Positions 7,937 through 16,741 of a stretch of 64,000 nucleotides of DNA are shown here, in pieces. Every line of letters starts with the position of its first letter. Position 1 is the first letter of the stretch. The notes beneath the pieces were generated by a model, which ran no database searches, was not told the DNA's origin, and saw only the letters and a list, made by a program, of their open reading frames with translations. The position numbers were made by a program, and so were the translations under genes. Origin of the DNA: Streptomyces sp. AM 4-1-1 (GTDB lineage: Bacteria; Actinomycetota; Actinomycetes; Streptomycetales; Streptomycetaceae); the NCBI RefSeq assembly GCF_029167625.1, contig NZ_CP119145.1, forward strand, positions 1,550,001-1,614,000, written 5' to 3'.

Positions 7937-9004
7937 ATGACCGCACGGCTTGCCGATATCGCAGCTCAGGCGGGGGTCAGCGAAGCGACGGTCAGCCGCG
8001 TACTGAACGGCAAGCCCGGTGTCGCCGCGACCACCCGCGAATCCGTACTCGCCGCGCTCGACGTCCTGGGGTACGAGCGTCCCGTGCGGCTGCGCAGGCG
8101 CAGCGCGGGCCTGGTCGGTCTGATCACGCCCGAGTTGGAGAACCCGATCTTCCCGGCGCTCGCCCAGGTCATCGGGCAGGCGCTGACGCGGCAGGGCTAC
8201 ACCCCGGTGCTGGCGACGCAGACGCCGGGTGGTTCCACCGAGGACGAGCTGACCGAAATGCTCGTCGACCGGGGCGTGGCGGGGATCATCTTCGTCTCCG
8301 GGCTGCACTCCGACACCTCGGCGGACATGCGGCGGTACGAGCAACTACGCGCACAGGGCGTCCCCTTCGTCCTGGTCAACGGATTCTCCGCGAAGGTGCG
8401 GGCGCCGTTCATCTCGCCCGACGACCGGGCCGCCGTACGACTGGCGGTGACGCATCTGGTCTCGTTGGGGCATCGGCGGATCGGACTCGCGGTCGGCCCC
8501 AAGCGGTTCGTGCCGGTGATCCGTAAGATCGAGGGTTTTCACGCCGTCATGGGCGAGGAGTTGGGTCTCTCCCGGGAGGCGGTGGAGGAGTTGGTCCAGC
8601 ACTCGCTGTTCACGCTGGAGGGCGGCCAGGCCGCCGCGTCGGCGCTGATGGACCGCGGTTGCACGGCGGTGGTGTGCGCGAGCGACATGATGGCGCTCGG
8701 TGCGATCCGGGCGGCCCGCGGGCGTTCGCTGGAGGTGCCGCGCGATCTGTCGGTGGTCGGATACGACGATTCGCCGCTCATAGCGTTCACCGATCCTCCG
8801 CTCACGACGATCCGGCAGCCGGTGACGGCGATGGGGCAGGCCGCCGTGCGCGCGCTGCTGGAGGAGATCGGGGGCACACCCGCCCCGCACAGCGAGTTCG
8901 TCTTCATGCCCGAACTCGTCGTCCGCGGCTCAACGGCCGCCGCTCCCGGGCCCGGTGCGCGGACCGCTCCCCCGTCCTCCTCAGGGTCGCACGCTCATCC
9001 CTAG
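7937..9004 (+). CDS. malR: LacI family maltose operon repressor MalR (Reg1)
   Basis: 355 residues. The LacI DNA-binding headpiece is at residues 1-55 (ARLADIAAQAGVSEATVSRVLNGK, hinge helix RESVLAALDVLGYERP). The periplasmic-binding-protein-like effector domain is at about 60-335 with GLITPELENPIFPALAQVIG, FVSGLHSDTS and VVCASDMMALGAIRAA. The headpiece and first half agree closely with Streptomyces MalR/Reg1 as I remember it, and its position divergent from malE supports the name. It represses maltose and amylase genes in the absence of maltodextrin. No Shine-Dalgarno is present; TACAGT at 7923-7928 lies 8 nt before the ATG, so the transcript may be leaderless. The C-terminal 20 residues are a Pro/Ser tail. 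Confidence 0.95.
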   Translation: MTARLADIAAQAGVSEATVSRVLNGKPGVAATTRESVLAALDVLGYERPVRLRRRSAGLVGLITPELENPIFPALAQVIGQALTRQGYTPVLATQTPGGSTEDELTEMLVDRGVAGIIFVSGLHSDTSADMRRYEQLRAQGVPFVLVNGFSAKVRAPFISPDDRAAVRLAVTHLVSLGHRRIGLAVGPKRFVPVIRKIEGFHAVMGEELGLSREAVEELVQHSLFTLEGGQAAASALMDRGCTAVVCASDMMALGAIRAARGRSLEVPRDLSVVGYDDSPLIAFTDPPLTTIRQPVTAMGQAAVRALLEEIGGTPAPHSEFVFMPELVVRGSTAAAPGPGARTAPPSSSGSHAHP

Positions 9005-9080
9005 GGCGCAGAACGTGCGTGCCTTGTCAGACCGGAGGATGATCGGGCAGAGGGGGACGTATCTGGCAGACTCTGTGCCT

Positions 9081-10067
9081 ATGGGTGAATCGAGCGTGAA
9101 GCCAAAGGAAGGCCGGAAGGCGGCCGCCCCGTCACCCATCGTGGACGAGGCGCTCACCGAGGCCCAGCAAGACCCGAAGGACGCCGGGCGGACGGGACCA
9201 CGCGGACGACGGTCCCCCCGCCGCCCTCGCCTCTGGTTCGAAATCCTGCTGATCGCGCTCAGTTACTGGGTGTACTCACTGGTGCGCAACGCCGTCCCCG
9301 AGCAGCGTACGGCGGCCCTGCGCAACGCCGACTGGATCTGGTCGACGGAGAAGACCCTCGGCATCGCGGTCGAAGAATCGGTCAACCACGCCGTGAATTC
9401 GGTGACATGGCTGATCATCTCGATGAACTACTACTACGCGACCCTGCACTTCGTGGTGACCGTCGGGGTCCTGGTGTGGTTGTTCCGCAGTCACCCGGGC
9501 CGGTACGCCGCGGCCCGTCTGGCCCTCTTCGCGACCACGGCGGTGGCCCTGCTCGGCTACTACCTGTATCCGCTCGCGCCACCCCGCCTGATGAACGGCG
9601 GGGACTTCGTCGACACGGTGCTGGTGCACCAGACCTGGGGCTCGATGGCCTCGGGGAACCTCAAGAACATGTCCAACCAGTACGCGGCGATGCCGTCGAT
9701 GCACATCGGCTGGTCGCTCTGGTGCGGGCTGACCATCTTCGCGCTGACCTCCGCGCCGTGGGCGCGCGTCCTGGGCCTGCTGTACCCGATGGCGACGCTG
9801 CTCGTCATCGTGTCGACCGCCAACCACTTCTGGCTGGACGCGGTGGGCGGGATGGCGTGCCTGGCGTTCGGTTACGCGGTGTCGTACGCGTGGTACGGGG
9901 CGTTGCCGCAGCATCTGCCGAGGCGGATACCCGGGGGCCGGCGGACCCGGCGGGAACATCCGGACCCACCGGGCCGACCGGGCCGTCTGAGGGCGCTCAC
10001 CGTGCCCTCCCCCTCCCCCGCTCCGGACGGCTCGCCCTCCTCGTCCGCCCGCGCCGGCCGGCCCTGA
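9081..10067 (+). CDS. PAP2-superfamily membrane phosphatase
   Basis: 328 residues with about six membrane segments (first at about 55-75, LWFEILLIALSYWVYSLV). The PAP2 catalytic motifs are PSMHIGWSLW and STANHFWLDAVGG, carrying the two active-site histidines. YPLAPPRL is typical of the PAP2_3 (inositolphosphotransferase-like) branch. The first PAP2 motif is divergent. It probably dephosphorylates or transfers head groups on a lipid phosphate at the membrane outer face; the substrate is unknown. The N-terminus is a basic, cytoplasmic tail and the C-terminus is Pro/Ser-rich. It is convergent with the DMF-like gene and not obviously linked to malR. Confidence 0.88.
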   Translation: MGESSVKPKEGRKAAAPSPIVDEALTEAQQDPKDAGRTGPRGRRSPRRPRLWFEILLIALSYWVYSLVRNAVPEQRTAALRNADWIWSTEKTLGIAVEESVNHAVNSVTWLIISMNYYYATLHFVVTVGVLVWLFRSHPGRYAAARLALFATTAVALLGYYLYPLAPPRLMNGGDFVDTVLVHQTWGSMASGNLKNMSNQYAAMPSMHIGWSLWCGLTIFALTSAPWARVLGLLYPMATLLVIVSTANHFWLDAVGGMACLAFGYAVSYAWYGALPQHLPRRIPGGRRTRREHPDPPGRPGRLRALTVPSPSPAPDGSPSSSARAGRP

Positions 10068-10092
10068 GGGTGATCCGCCGGTTCCGCCGGTC

Positions 10093-11610
10093 CTACTGAC
10101 GTCGGGGCTCCAACATGCGGGTCACCAGGTTCTTGGTGGCGCGTCGGACATGCGGGTCGACATGTCCGCGCTGGCTCAGGGCCAGTGGCCAGTGGAAGGT
10201 TCCGGCGACGAACACGAGCGTGCCCACGGCGTTCTCGCACAGACCGGTGTTCTGGATCTTGCGACCGCGGCCCAGACTGTCGACGTACGGCGAACGCGAC
10301 AACAGCGTCCGCGTGCTGTCCGAGGGGCGCGGCATGGAGGGGTCGAAGCCGTCGGCCTCCACGGCGATCAGATCGGGGATCGTGTCGCCGTCCCTCAGCC
10401 CGGTGCCCGCCCAGAACCAGTGACCGCTCTCGCGGACCACCAGGGGCGCGGGCTTCTTGAGGATGCCGTTGTACTGGGTACCGAGGAGTCCCTGCTCCGC
10501 CTCGCGGTGCTTCTTGCCGAGCGCGCGCCAGCGCACGGTGGGCCCCGCCGGCCCGGCGTCCGGGTCGGGCGCCTCCTTGTAGCAGGTCACCACCCGGTTC
10601 GGCCGGCCGTCGGCGGCCGGCTCCACCCGGATGTGGAAATAGATGTTGTTCGAGGCGAGGAAGGCCAGATGGGTCCCGGCGGCGACGGCTTTCTCCGCGC
10701 GGTCCCGCATGGGGCCGGACCAGTACTCGTCGTGCCCGGAGAAGACGATCGCGGTGTACCGGGAGAGATCGATCCGTCCCTCGTGGAGGTCGACGCTGCT
10801 GGCGTAGGTGACGTCGAAACCCTCGCTCTCGGCCCATCGGGCGGCGCTGGTGTCCATCTCGAACCAGCGCGGCATCCCGGACTGGGCGTAGGGCCGGTCG
10901 AAGGACACCTTGAAGGCGCGCTCCGCGCTGCCGCCCACCTGCCCGTCGGCCGTGTAGCCCTTGTAGAGGTTCTTGCCGGTGCGGCCGTCGAGCGGCCAGA
11001 TGTTGTACGCCTGGTACGTCGCGAAGGGGAGGACGACCAGGATGTCGGACCGGCGCGAGGTGTCACGCACGACGAACGGTGTGTAGCTGCGGTGGCCGTC
11101 CTTCCCGGTGAAGACGGCGAGGAAGATCCCGGACACCCACTCGGTCGGGACGGTCAGCGTCCAGGTCACCGGCCAGTCGCAGGCTATGAGGCCGGTGGTG
11201 GCGTCGGCACGCGGCCGCGGCCGGGGCCGCACGGGTACCGGCTCGCCGGTCATCAGGTGGCGGGCGCCCACGCCTCCGTAGTGTCCGACGCGGTAGATCG
11301 CCACAGTGCAGTTCTGGGCGACGTGGGACGCCACGTGGAAGTCGATCGACTCGCCGGGGCTCACCGACGTCTTCGAGGCGTAGCCCTGCACCTGGGCGGA
11401 CTTGTCGTCGACACCGCGGGTGCCGCCGTGACCGAGGGCCCAGCTCTTCGAGCCCGCCGCGCGGTTCTCCAGCACCACAGGGTTGTCACCGGTGCTCGCG
11501 GTCGGACGGTGCGGAACGGGCCCGGGGTCGTCGGCCATCTGGTAGCCGACGAGTGCCACGGCACCCACTCCGAAAATCCCCAGCGCAGCACGACGGGACA
11601 CTTCAGGCAC
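10093..11610 (-). CDS. Tat-exported protein with N,N-dimethylformamidase beta-subunit-like domain
   Basis: 505 residues from the GTG at 11610, which has GGAG 8 nt upstream and gives an ideal twin-arginine signal (SRRAALGIFGVGAVALVG). An ATG 14 codons earlier (11652) is possible. After about residue 60 the whole protein matches the DMFA2-like fold: a beta-rich N-terminal part (VSPGESIDFHVAS, VAIYRVGHYGG) and a Rossmann-like core with YQAYNIWPLDGRTGKNLY, RPYAQSGMPRWFEMD and FSGHDEYWSGPMRD. The last segment contains conserved Asp/His/Glu that probably bind metal. Function in Streptomyces is not established and dimethylformamide hydrolysis is unlikely to be the real role. It is exported and conserved next to glnE. 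Confidence 0.85.
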   Translation of the reverse strand: MPEVSRRAALGIFGVGAVALVGYQMADDPGPVPHRPTASTGDNPVVLENRAAGSKSWALGHGGTRGVDDKSAQVQGYASKTSVSPGESIDFHVASHVAQNCTVAIYRVGHYGGVGARHLMTGEPVPVRPRPRPRADATTGLIACDWPVTWTLTVPTEWVSGIFLAVFTGKDGHRSYTPFVVRDTSRRSDILVVLPFATYQAYNIWPLDGRTGKNLYKGYTADGQVGGSAERAFKVSFDRPYAQSGMPRWFEMDTSAARWAESEGFDVTYASSVDLHEGRIDLSRYTAIVFSGHDEYWSGPMRDRAEKAVAAGTHLAFLASNNIYFHIRVEPAADGRPNRVVTCYKEAPDPDAGPAGPTVRWRALGKKHREAEQGLLGTQYNGILKKPAPLVVRESGHWFWAGTGLRDGDTIPDLIAVEADGFDPSMPRPSDSTRTLLSRSPYVDSLGRGRKIQNTGLCENAVGTLVFVAGTFHWPLALSQRGHVDPHVRRATKNLVTRMLEPRRQ

Positions 11611-11840
11611 AGCCCACACTCCGAGACCCGGACGCCGGGCCTGCTGCCTCATGCGTCGTCATATCGCCGCGGGCGTAGTGGAGTTACCGACACGTCGCCT
11701 GGCAGCAGGCATCCATTCTACCGTCCCAGATACGCAAAAAAGTAGACGAAACCTACGGAACGGAACACCCGGAAATCGCATCTTCCCCATAAGGGCCGTC
11801 CCTGTCCGCGCGGCGGGGACGCCCACCGGCCGAGCCCGTC

Positions 11841-14831
11841 TCAGGCTCCGTAGAACCGCTCCTCCACCACCGCGCGAGCCCGGCGGGTGATGCGCCGGTA
11901 GTCGTCGAGCATGTCGCCCACGTGCCCCGGCTCGTAGCCCAAGTACCGCCCCACCGCCGCCAGTTCGCGGGGCCCTGCGGGGAAGGTGTCGGCGGGCCTG
12001 CCGCGTACCAGCATCACCGCGTTCCGTACGCGCGTCGCCAGCACCCACGCCTCGTCCAGGGTCTGCGCGTCCTCCACGGGGATCAGCTCCGCCGCGCACG
12101 CGGCGGCCAGCGCCACCCGGGTCCTGGTCGTCCGCAGTCCGGGCTCGGCCCAGCCGTGCTGCATCTGCATCAGCTGCACCGTCCACTCGACGTCGCTGAG
12201 GCCGCCGCGTCCCAGCTTGGTGTGGAGCGTCGGGTCGGCGCCGCGCGGCATGCGTTCGGACTCCATCCGCGCCTTGAGCCGACGGATCTCGCGGACCGCG
12301 TCGTCGCCCAGCCCCTCCATCGGATACCGCAGCGAGCCGATCAGATCGACGAAGTCGCACCCGAGGTCGGCGTCGCCCGCCATGGGCTCGGCCCGCAGCA
12401 GCGCCTGGCTCTCCCAGACCAGCCCCCAGCGCCGGTAGTACGCCTCGTACGACTTCAGCGTCCGCACCAGTGGTCCGCTCTTGCCCTCCGGCCGCAGGTC
12501 CGCGTCGATCAGCAGCGGCGGGTCGGCGGTGGGGAGCTGGAGGAGCCGGCGCATCTCGGTGACCACGGCGCCTGCGGCCCGGCTCGCCTCCTGCTCGTCG
12601 ACGCCCTCGCGCGGGGCGTGCACGAACAGGACGTCGGCGTCGGAGCCGTAGCTCATCTCGTGCCCGCCGAACCGTCCCATCCCGATGACCGCGAACCGGG
12701 TCGGCAGGCTGTCGCCCCACTTCTCCCGCACGACGGCGCGCAGCGCGCCCGCGAGGGTGACCGCGTTCAGGTCGGTGACCGCGTCGCCGACCCGGTCGAC
12801 GAGGGCGCCGGGGTCGGGTTCGGCGGGGTTCTCCTCCGTGCCGTACGAGCCGATCAGATCGGCGGCCGTCGTACGGAACAGCTCGCGGCGCCGGACGGCG
12901 CGCACCACCGCGATGGCGTTCTCCGCGCCGTCCGCCCGGCCCACGGCGGCCAGCACCTCCTGTTCCAGGTGGTCCCTGGTGCGGGGCCTGAGACCGCCGG
13001 GGTCGCCGAGGATGGCGACGGCCTCGGGCGCCCGCAGCAGCAGGTCGGGGGCGAGCCGCCCGGCCGACAGCACCCGGGCCAGGTTCTCCGCGGCGGCGCC
13101 CTCGTCCCGCAGCAGCCGCAGGTACCACGGGGTCTTGCCGAGGGCGTCGGAGACCTTGCGGAAGCCGAGCAGCCCGGCGTCCGGGTCGGCGGAGTCGGCG
13201 AACCAGCCGAGGAGCACCGGCAGCAGGGTCCGCTGGATGGCCGCCTTGCGCGACACCCCCGACGACAACGCCTCCAGATGGCGCAGCGCGGCGGCCGGGT
13301 CCTCGTAGCCGAGTGCCACGAGCCGGTGGGCGGCTGCCTTCGGGCTCAGCCGGGACTGGCCGGGGGTGAGCTGGGCGACGGCGTCGAGCAGCGGCCGGTA
13401 GAACAGCTTCTCGTGCAGCCGCCGGACGACGGTCGCGTGCCGCTTCCACGCCTTGTTCAGTTCGGCGATCGGGTCCGTGCGCATCCCGAGGGAGCGGCCG
13501 AGCCGCCGCAGGTCGGCGTCACCCTCGGGCACGAGGTGGGTGCGGCGCAGCCGGTAGAGCTGGATGCGGTGCTCCATGGCGCGCAGGAAGCGGTACGCGT
13601 CGTCGAGCTGCACGGCGTCGACGCGGCCCACGTATCCGGCCTCGGCGAGCGCCCGCAGCGCCTTCAGGGTGTTGCCGCTGCGCAGGGACGGGTCGCTGCG
13701 GCCGTGCACCAGCTGGAGGAGCTGTACGGCGAACTCGACGTCCCGCAGTCCGCCGGGGCCGAGCTTGATCTCCCGGTCGACGCGGTCGGCGGGGATGTTG
13801 TCGACGACGCGGCGGCGCATCTTCTGCACGTCGGCGACGAAGTTCTCCCGGTCCGCGACCTGCCAGACCAGCGGGGACACCGCGTCGACGTACTCCCGGC
13901 CCAGACCGAGGTCGCCGGCGACCGGGCGGGCCTTGAGGAGGGCCTGGAACTCCCAGGTCTTGGCCCAGCGCTGGTAGTACGCGAGGTGCGAGGACAGGGT
14001 CCGGACGAGGGGGCCGTTGCGGCCCTCGGGGCGCAGATTGGCGTCGACCGGCCAGATGGTGCCCTCGACGGTCGTGTCGGAGCAGATCCGCATCATGTGG
14101 GCGGCCAGCCGGGTCGCGGCCCGCACGGCCTCGCCCTCGTCGGCGCCGTCACGGGGCTCGGCCACGAAGATCACGTCGACGTCGGAGATGTAGTTCAGCT
14201 CGTGTCCGCCGCATTTGCCCATGGCGATGACCGCGAGCCGGCACACGGCGGCGTCCTCCGGGGCCGCGGCCTCCGCGACGGCGACCGCGGAGCGCAGCGT
14301 GGCGGTGGCCAGGTCGGCCAGCTCGGCGGCGGTCTCGGCGACGTCGATGGTTCCGCAGACGTCCCGGGCAGCTATGGCCAGCAGGCACTGCCGGTAGGCG
14401 ACCCGCAGCGCGTCGGGGTCGGTGGCGGAGGCCAGGCCCTGTTCGAACTCGGGCACCCCGGGATGCAGGTCGGCGGCCTCGTAGGTGACGAGCGCGTGCC
14501 AGTCGCGGGGGTACCGCGCCAGATGGTCGCCCAGCGCCTCGGAGGCCCCGAGCACACCCAGCAGGCGGTCGCGGAGCGGCTTGGCGGTGACCAGGGTGTC
14601 CAGCAGGACCCGCCGCTCCCCCTCCTCCTCGGCCTCCACGATCCTGACGAGTCCGCGCAGGGCCAGATCGGGGTCGGCGGTCGCCCCGAGGGCTTCGAGG
14701 AGGACGGGGTCGCTGCGCACCGACGACAGGTCGGGCAGATCGAGCAGCCGCTCGGCGGCGGAGGGGTCGAAGAAGCCGTGCCGCAGCAGCCGGGTGAACG
14801 TGCTGCTCCTGCGACCCGGTGCTGTGGTCAT
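11841..14831 (-). CDS. glnE: Glutamine synthetase adenylyltransferase/deadenylase
   Basis: 996 residues, the normal length for actinobacterial GlnE. It adds and removes AMP on glutamine synthetase I according to nitrogen status. Two nucleotidyltransferase domains are visible, each with the metal-binding D-x-D: NYISDVDVIFVAEPRDG with WPVDANLRPEG (N-terminal, about residues 215-270) and EMSYGSDADVLFVHAPREG with LLIDADLRPEGKSGPLVRT (C-terminal, about 725-790). Each is followed by the LGRGGLSDVEW / LGPGGLRDVEF signature. The ATG at 14831 has only a weak ribosome site. It is transcribed in the same direction as the Tat-exported neighbour, 230 bp apart. Confidence 0.97.
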   Translation of the reverse strand: MTTAPGRRSSTFTRLLRHGFFDPSAAERLLDLPDLSSVRSDPVLLEALGATADPDLALRGLVRIVEAEEEGERRVLLDTLVTAKPLRDRLLGVLGASEALGDHLARYPRDWHALVTYEAADLHPGVPEFEQGLASATDPDALRVAYRQCLLAIAARDVCGTIDVAETAAELADLATATLRSAVAVAEAAAPEDAAVCRLAVIAMGKCGGHELNYISDVDVIFVAEPRDGADEGEAVRAATRLAAHMMRICSDTTVEGTIWPVDANLRPEGRNGPLVRTLSSHLAYYQRWAKTWEFQALLKARPVAGDLGLGREYVDAVSPLVWQVADRENFVADVQKMRRRVVDNIPADRVDREIKLGPGGLRDVEFAVQLLQLVHGRSDPSLRSGNTLKALRALAEAGYVGRVDAVQLDDAYRFLRAMEHRIQLYRLRRTHLVPEGDADLRRLGRSLGMRTDPIAELNKAWKRHATVVRRLHEKLFYRPLLDAVAQLTPGQSRLSPKAAAHRLVALGYEDPAAALRHLEALSSGVSRKAAIQRTLLPVLLGWFADSADPDAGLLGFRKVSDALGKTPWYLRLLRDEGAAAENLARVLSAGRLAPDLLLRAPEAVAILGDPGGLRPRTRDHLEQEVLAAVGRADGAENAIAVVRAVRRRELFRTTAADLIGSYGTEENPAEPDPGALVDRVGDAVTDLNAVTLAGALRAVVREKWGDSLPTRFAVIGMGRFGGHEMSYGSDADVLFVHAPREGVDEQEASRAAGAVVTEMRRLLQLPTADPPLLIDADLRPEGKSGPLVRTLKSYEAYYRRWGLVWESQALLRAEPMAGDADLGCDFVDLIGSLRYPMEGLGDDAVREIRRLKARMESERMPRGADPTLHTKLGRGGLSDVEWTVQLMQMQHGWAEPGLRTTRTRVALAAACAAELIPVEDAQTLDEAWVLATRVRNAVMLVRGRPADTFPAGPRELAAVGRYLGYEPGHVGDMLDDYRRITRRARAVVEERFYGA

Positions 14832-15102
14832 TTCCGCGCTCTCCCGCTCGCCGGCCGATCTGGTCCCCGCAGGGCGAGCCTAACGGCCCCGCCCACGGGG
14901 GCGGTGGAGCGGCGAGCGCCCCCGGGAGCTGTCCCGTGATCCCCGACGGGTGCGCGACGACGGGCACGACACCTCACCGCGTTGCCGGAACCGGCCGACG
15001 CGCCCCGTGTGCGGACGCCCCCGCGCCTCGCGACGCGCCGCGTCCGACGTCGCCCGCCGCGCCCGCCGCTCGCCGCTTCACCAGGGACTACGGGACATCC
15101 CC

Positions 15103-15897
15103 TCACGCGGGTCTCGTTCCGACGACGACGGTCGCGTACAGCTCGTCGGACGTGAGCACGCGCGGTACGAGACCTCCCGCCGCGACGGTCTCCTCGGCCC
15201 GCGCCGCCTGCCGCTCGCTGGTCTCGACGAGCAGATGCCCGCCGGGCGCCAGCCACCGCGGCGCCCCGGCGACCACCCGGCGCAGGACGTCGAGTCCGTC
15301 GCCGCCGCCGTCGAGGGCCACCCGGGGTTCATGGACACGGGCCTCGGCGGGCAGCAGGTCGACGTCGTCGGTGGGTACGTACGGCACATTGGCCAGCAGG
15401 AGTCCGACGCGGCCCCGCAGGGATTCGGGGAGCGGGTCGAAGAGGTCGCCCTCGTACACCTGTCCCGTCCCCGCGATGTTGCGGCGGGCGCACCGCACCG
15501 CGGCCGGCTCGACATCGGTGGCGTGCAGTTCGACCCGGTCCAGCGCGTCGACGAGCGCCGCGCCGAGCGCCCCCGAGCCGCAGCACAGATCGACGACGAC
15601 CACCGGGGCGGCGGGGCGGACGAGGTCGACGGCCTGGGAGACGAGGAATTCGGTGCGGCGGCGCGGCACGAAGACTCCGGGGTCCACGGCGATCCGCAGC
15701 CCGCGGAACTCGGCCCAGCCGAGGACGTGTTCGAGGGGCAGTCCGGCCGCTCGCCGCTCGACCATGGCGGCGAGTTCGGCGGGACCGGCGGCGTTGGCGA
15801 GGAGCAGTTCCGCCTCGTCCTCGGCGAAGACACAGCCGGCGGCACGGAGCGTGCGGGTGATCGCGGACGGGGAGAGCGGTGAGGGGAAGACCGACAT
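15103..15897 (-). CDS. PrmC/HemK-related protein-(glutamine-N5) methyltransferase
   Basis: 264 residues from the ATG at 15897, with AAAGG 9 nt upstream. The N-terminal helical domain (about 1-70) is followed by a SAM-binding Rossmann fold: VVDLCCGSGALGAAL (motif I), ATDVEPAAVRCARRN and LLLANVPYVPTD. The catalytic tetrapeptide is NVPY rather than the NPPY of true release-factor methyltransferases, which fits the PrmC-related paralogue subfamily. The likely substrate is a glutamine in a protein, but it need not be a release factor. It is separated from glnE by a 270-bp gap that must contain the glnE promoter. Confidence 0.87.
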   Translation of the reverse strand: MSVFPSPLSPSAITRTLRAAGCVFAEDEAELLLANAAGPAELAAMVERRAAGLPLEHVLGWAEFRGLRIAVDPGVFVPRRRTEFLVSQAVDLVRPAAPVVVVDLCCGSGALGAALVDALDRVELHATDVEPAAVRCARRNIAGTGQVYEGDLFDPLPESLRGRVGLLLANVPYVPTDDVDLLPAEARVHEPRVALDGGGDGLDVLRRVVAGAPRWLAPGGHLLVETSERQAARAEETVAAGGLVPRVLTSDELYATVVVGTRPA

Positions 15898-16346
15898 GGA
15901 GCGGAGCCTTTCGGGATGCCGATGGGCGCTCCCGCGGTCACCTGTGCCGGTCGGCCGCACGTCCGTGTGGGGAGAGCACCCAGCCTGATACAGCGGTAAT
16001 GGGTCTCACCTCCTGAGGACGTCCCGTACTGGGGTCGGTCACATTACATGAGCCGGGCCCGGCCGCGCCCGGCCGCTCCGGACGGCGTGGGCGGAGCCGC
16101 CGGTCGCATCCGCCGGGCCGTCACGGGAGCAGCAGCGCGGGACGCCATGGGGCGGTCGCGCCCGGTACGAGGTGGGGCCGGGCCCGGGGAACCTCGTCCG
16201 CGACCGCCGGCTCCCCCGCGGTCGTCAGCCCGTCGCCGAGCATGTGGAGCCGGACGGCGCCGCGTCCGTCGGCTCCGCGCACCTCGACCGTCGCGGGGCG
16301 CCGGGGCACGGGAAGACATGGCAGCCGACGGAACCGTGGACAGGGT
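15898..16346. other. Intergenic region, possible very small ORF
   Basis: 449 bp. A 62-codon minus-strand frame with a GTG start (16121-16309) has reasonable amino-acid composition but no recognisable motif and no clear ribosome site, so I do not call it a gene. No other structure was seen. Confidence 0.4.
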
Positions 16347-16562
16347 CTACGGACGCGCTTCGCGGCCTCCGTCGATCAGCCGGGAGTGGACCGCCATCGA
16401 GTTGTTGATCCTGCGGGTCTCCCTGACCGCGGCGGACCGCTGCCGCTCGATCTCCTGGCCCTCGAAGTTCTCCGTCGGGCTGTTCCCCCGCCGGTTCAGC
16501 CATACGGTCAGCAGCAGCACCATCGCCAACAGCCCTGCCAGCAGCGCCAGTACAACGCCCAT
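16347..16562 (-). CDS. Small single-pass membrane protein
   Basis: 71 residues. One strongly hydrophobic N-terminal helix (about 2-22, VVLALLAGLLAMVLLLTVWL) is followed by a basic, polar cytoplasmic-type tail (EGQEIERQRSAAVRETRRINNSM). GGGGGA is 3-4 nt upstream of the ATG. I do not recognise the family. It lies alone between the PrmC-like gene and the MFS terminator. Confidence 0.6.
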   Translation of the reverse strand: MGVVLALLAGLLAMVLLLTVWLNRRGNSPTENFEGQEIERQRSAAVRETRRINNSMAVHSRLIDGGREARP

Positions 16563-16688
16563 GAATCCCCCGTCCGGCCGTACGCCCCCTGCGTCGTCCG
16601 GTAATTGTGCGGGACGGCCATCACGGCGTCCACCGCGTCCACCACGTCCGCGGCGCCGGGCGGATCACGCGCCCGTCCCCGTACACGC

Positions 16689-16719
16689 GTGAACGCGCCC
16701 CGCACCAGGGCGCGTTCAC
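16689..16719 (-). terminator. Hairpin terminator after the MFS exporter
   Basis: A perfect 12-bp stem, GTGAACGCGCCC (16689-16700) against 16708-16719, with a 7-nt loop. It lies about 22 nt after the stop codon of the minus-strand MFS gene. Confidence 0.8.
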
Positions 16720-16741
16720 ATGGGTCGGGGTTCCTCCGGTG

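Noticed and set aside
11922..14939. 1005-codon plus-strand frame antisense to glnE
   Set aside because: It is composed of Arg/Gly/Pro/Ala-rich low-information sequence and lies opposite the certain glnE gene; such frames are expected in high-GC DNA.
16121..16309. 62-codon minus-strand ORF with GTG start
   Set aside because: No recognisable motif, no ribosome site and no conserved context; kept as an intergenic note only.
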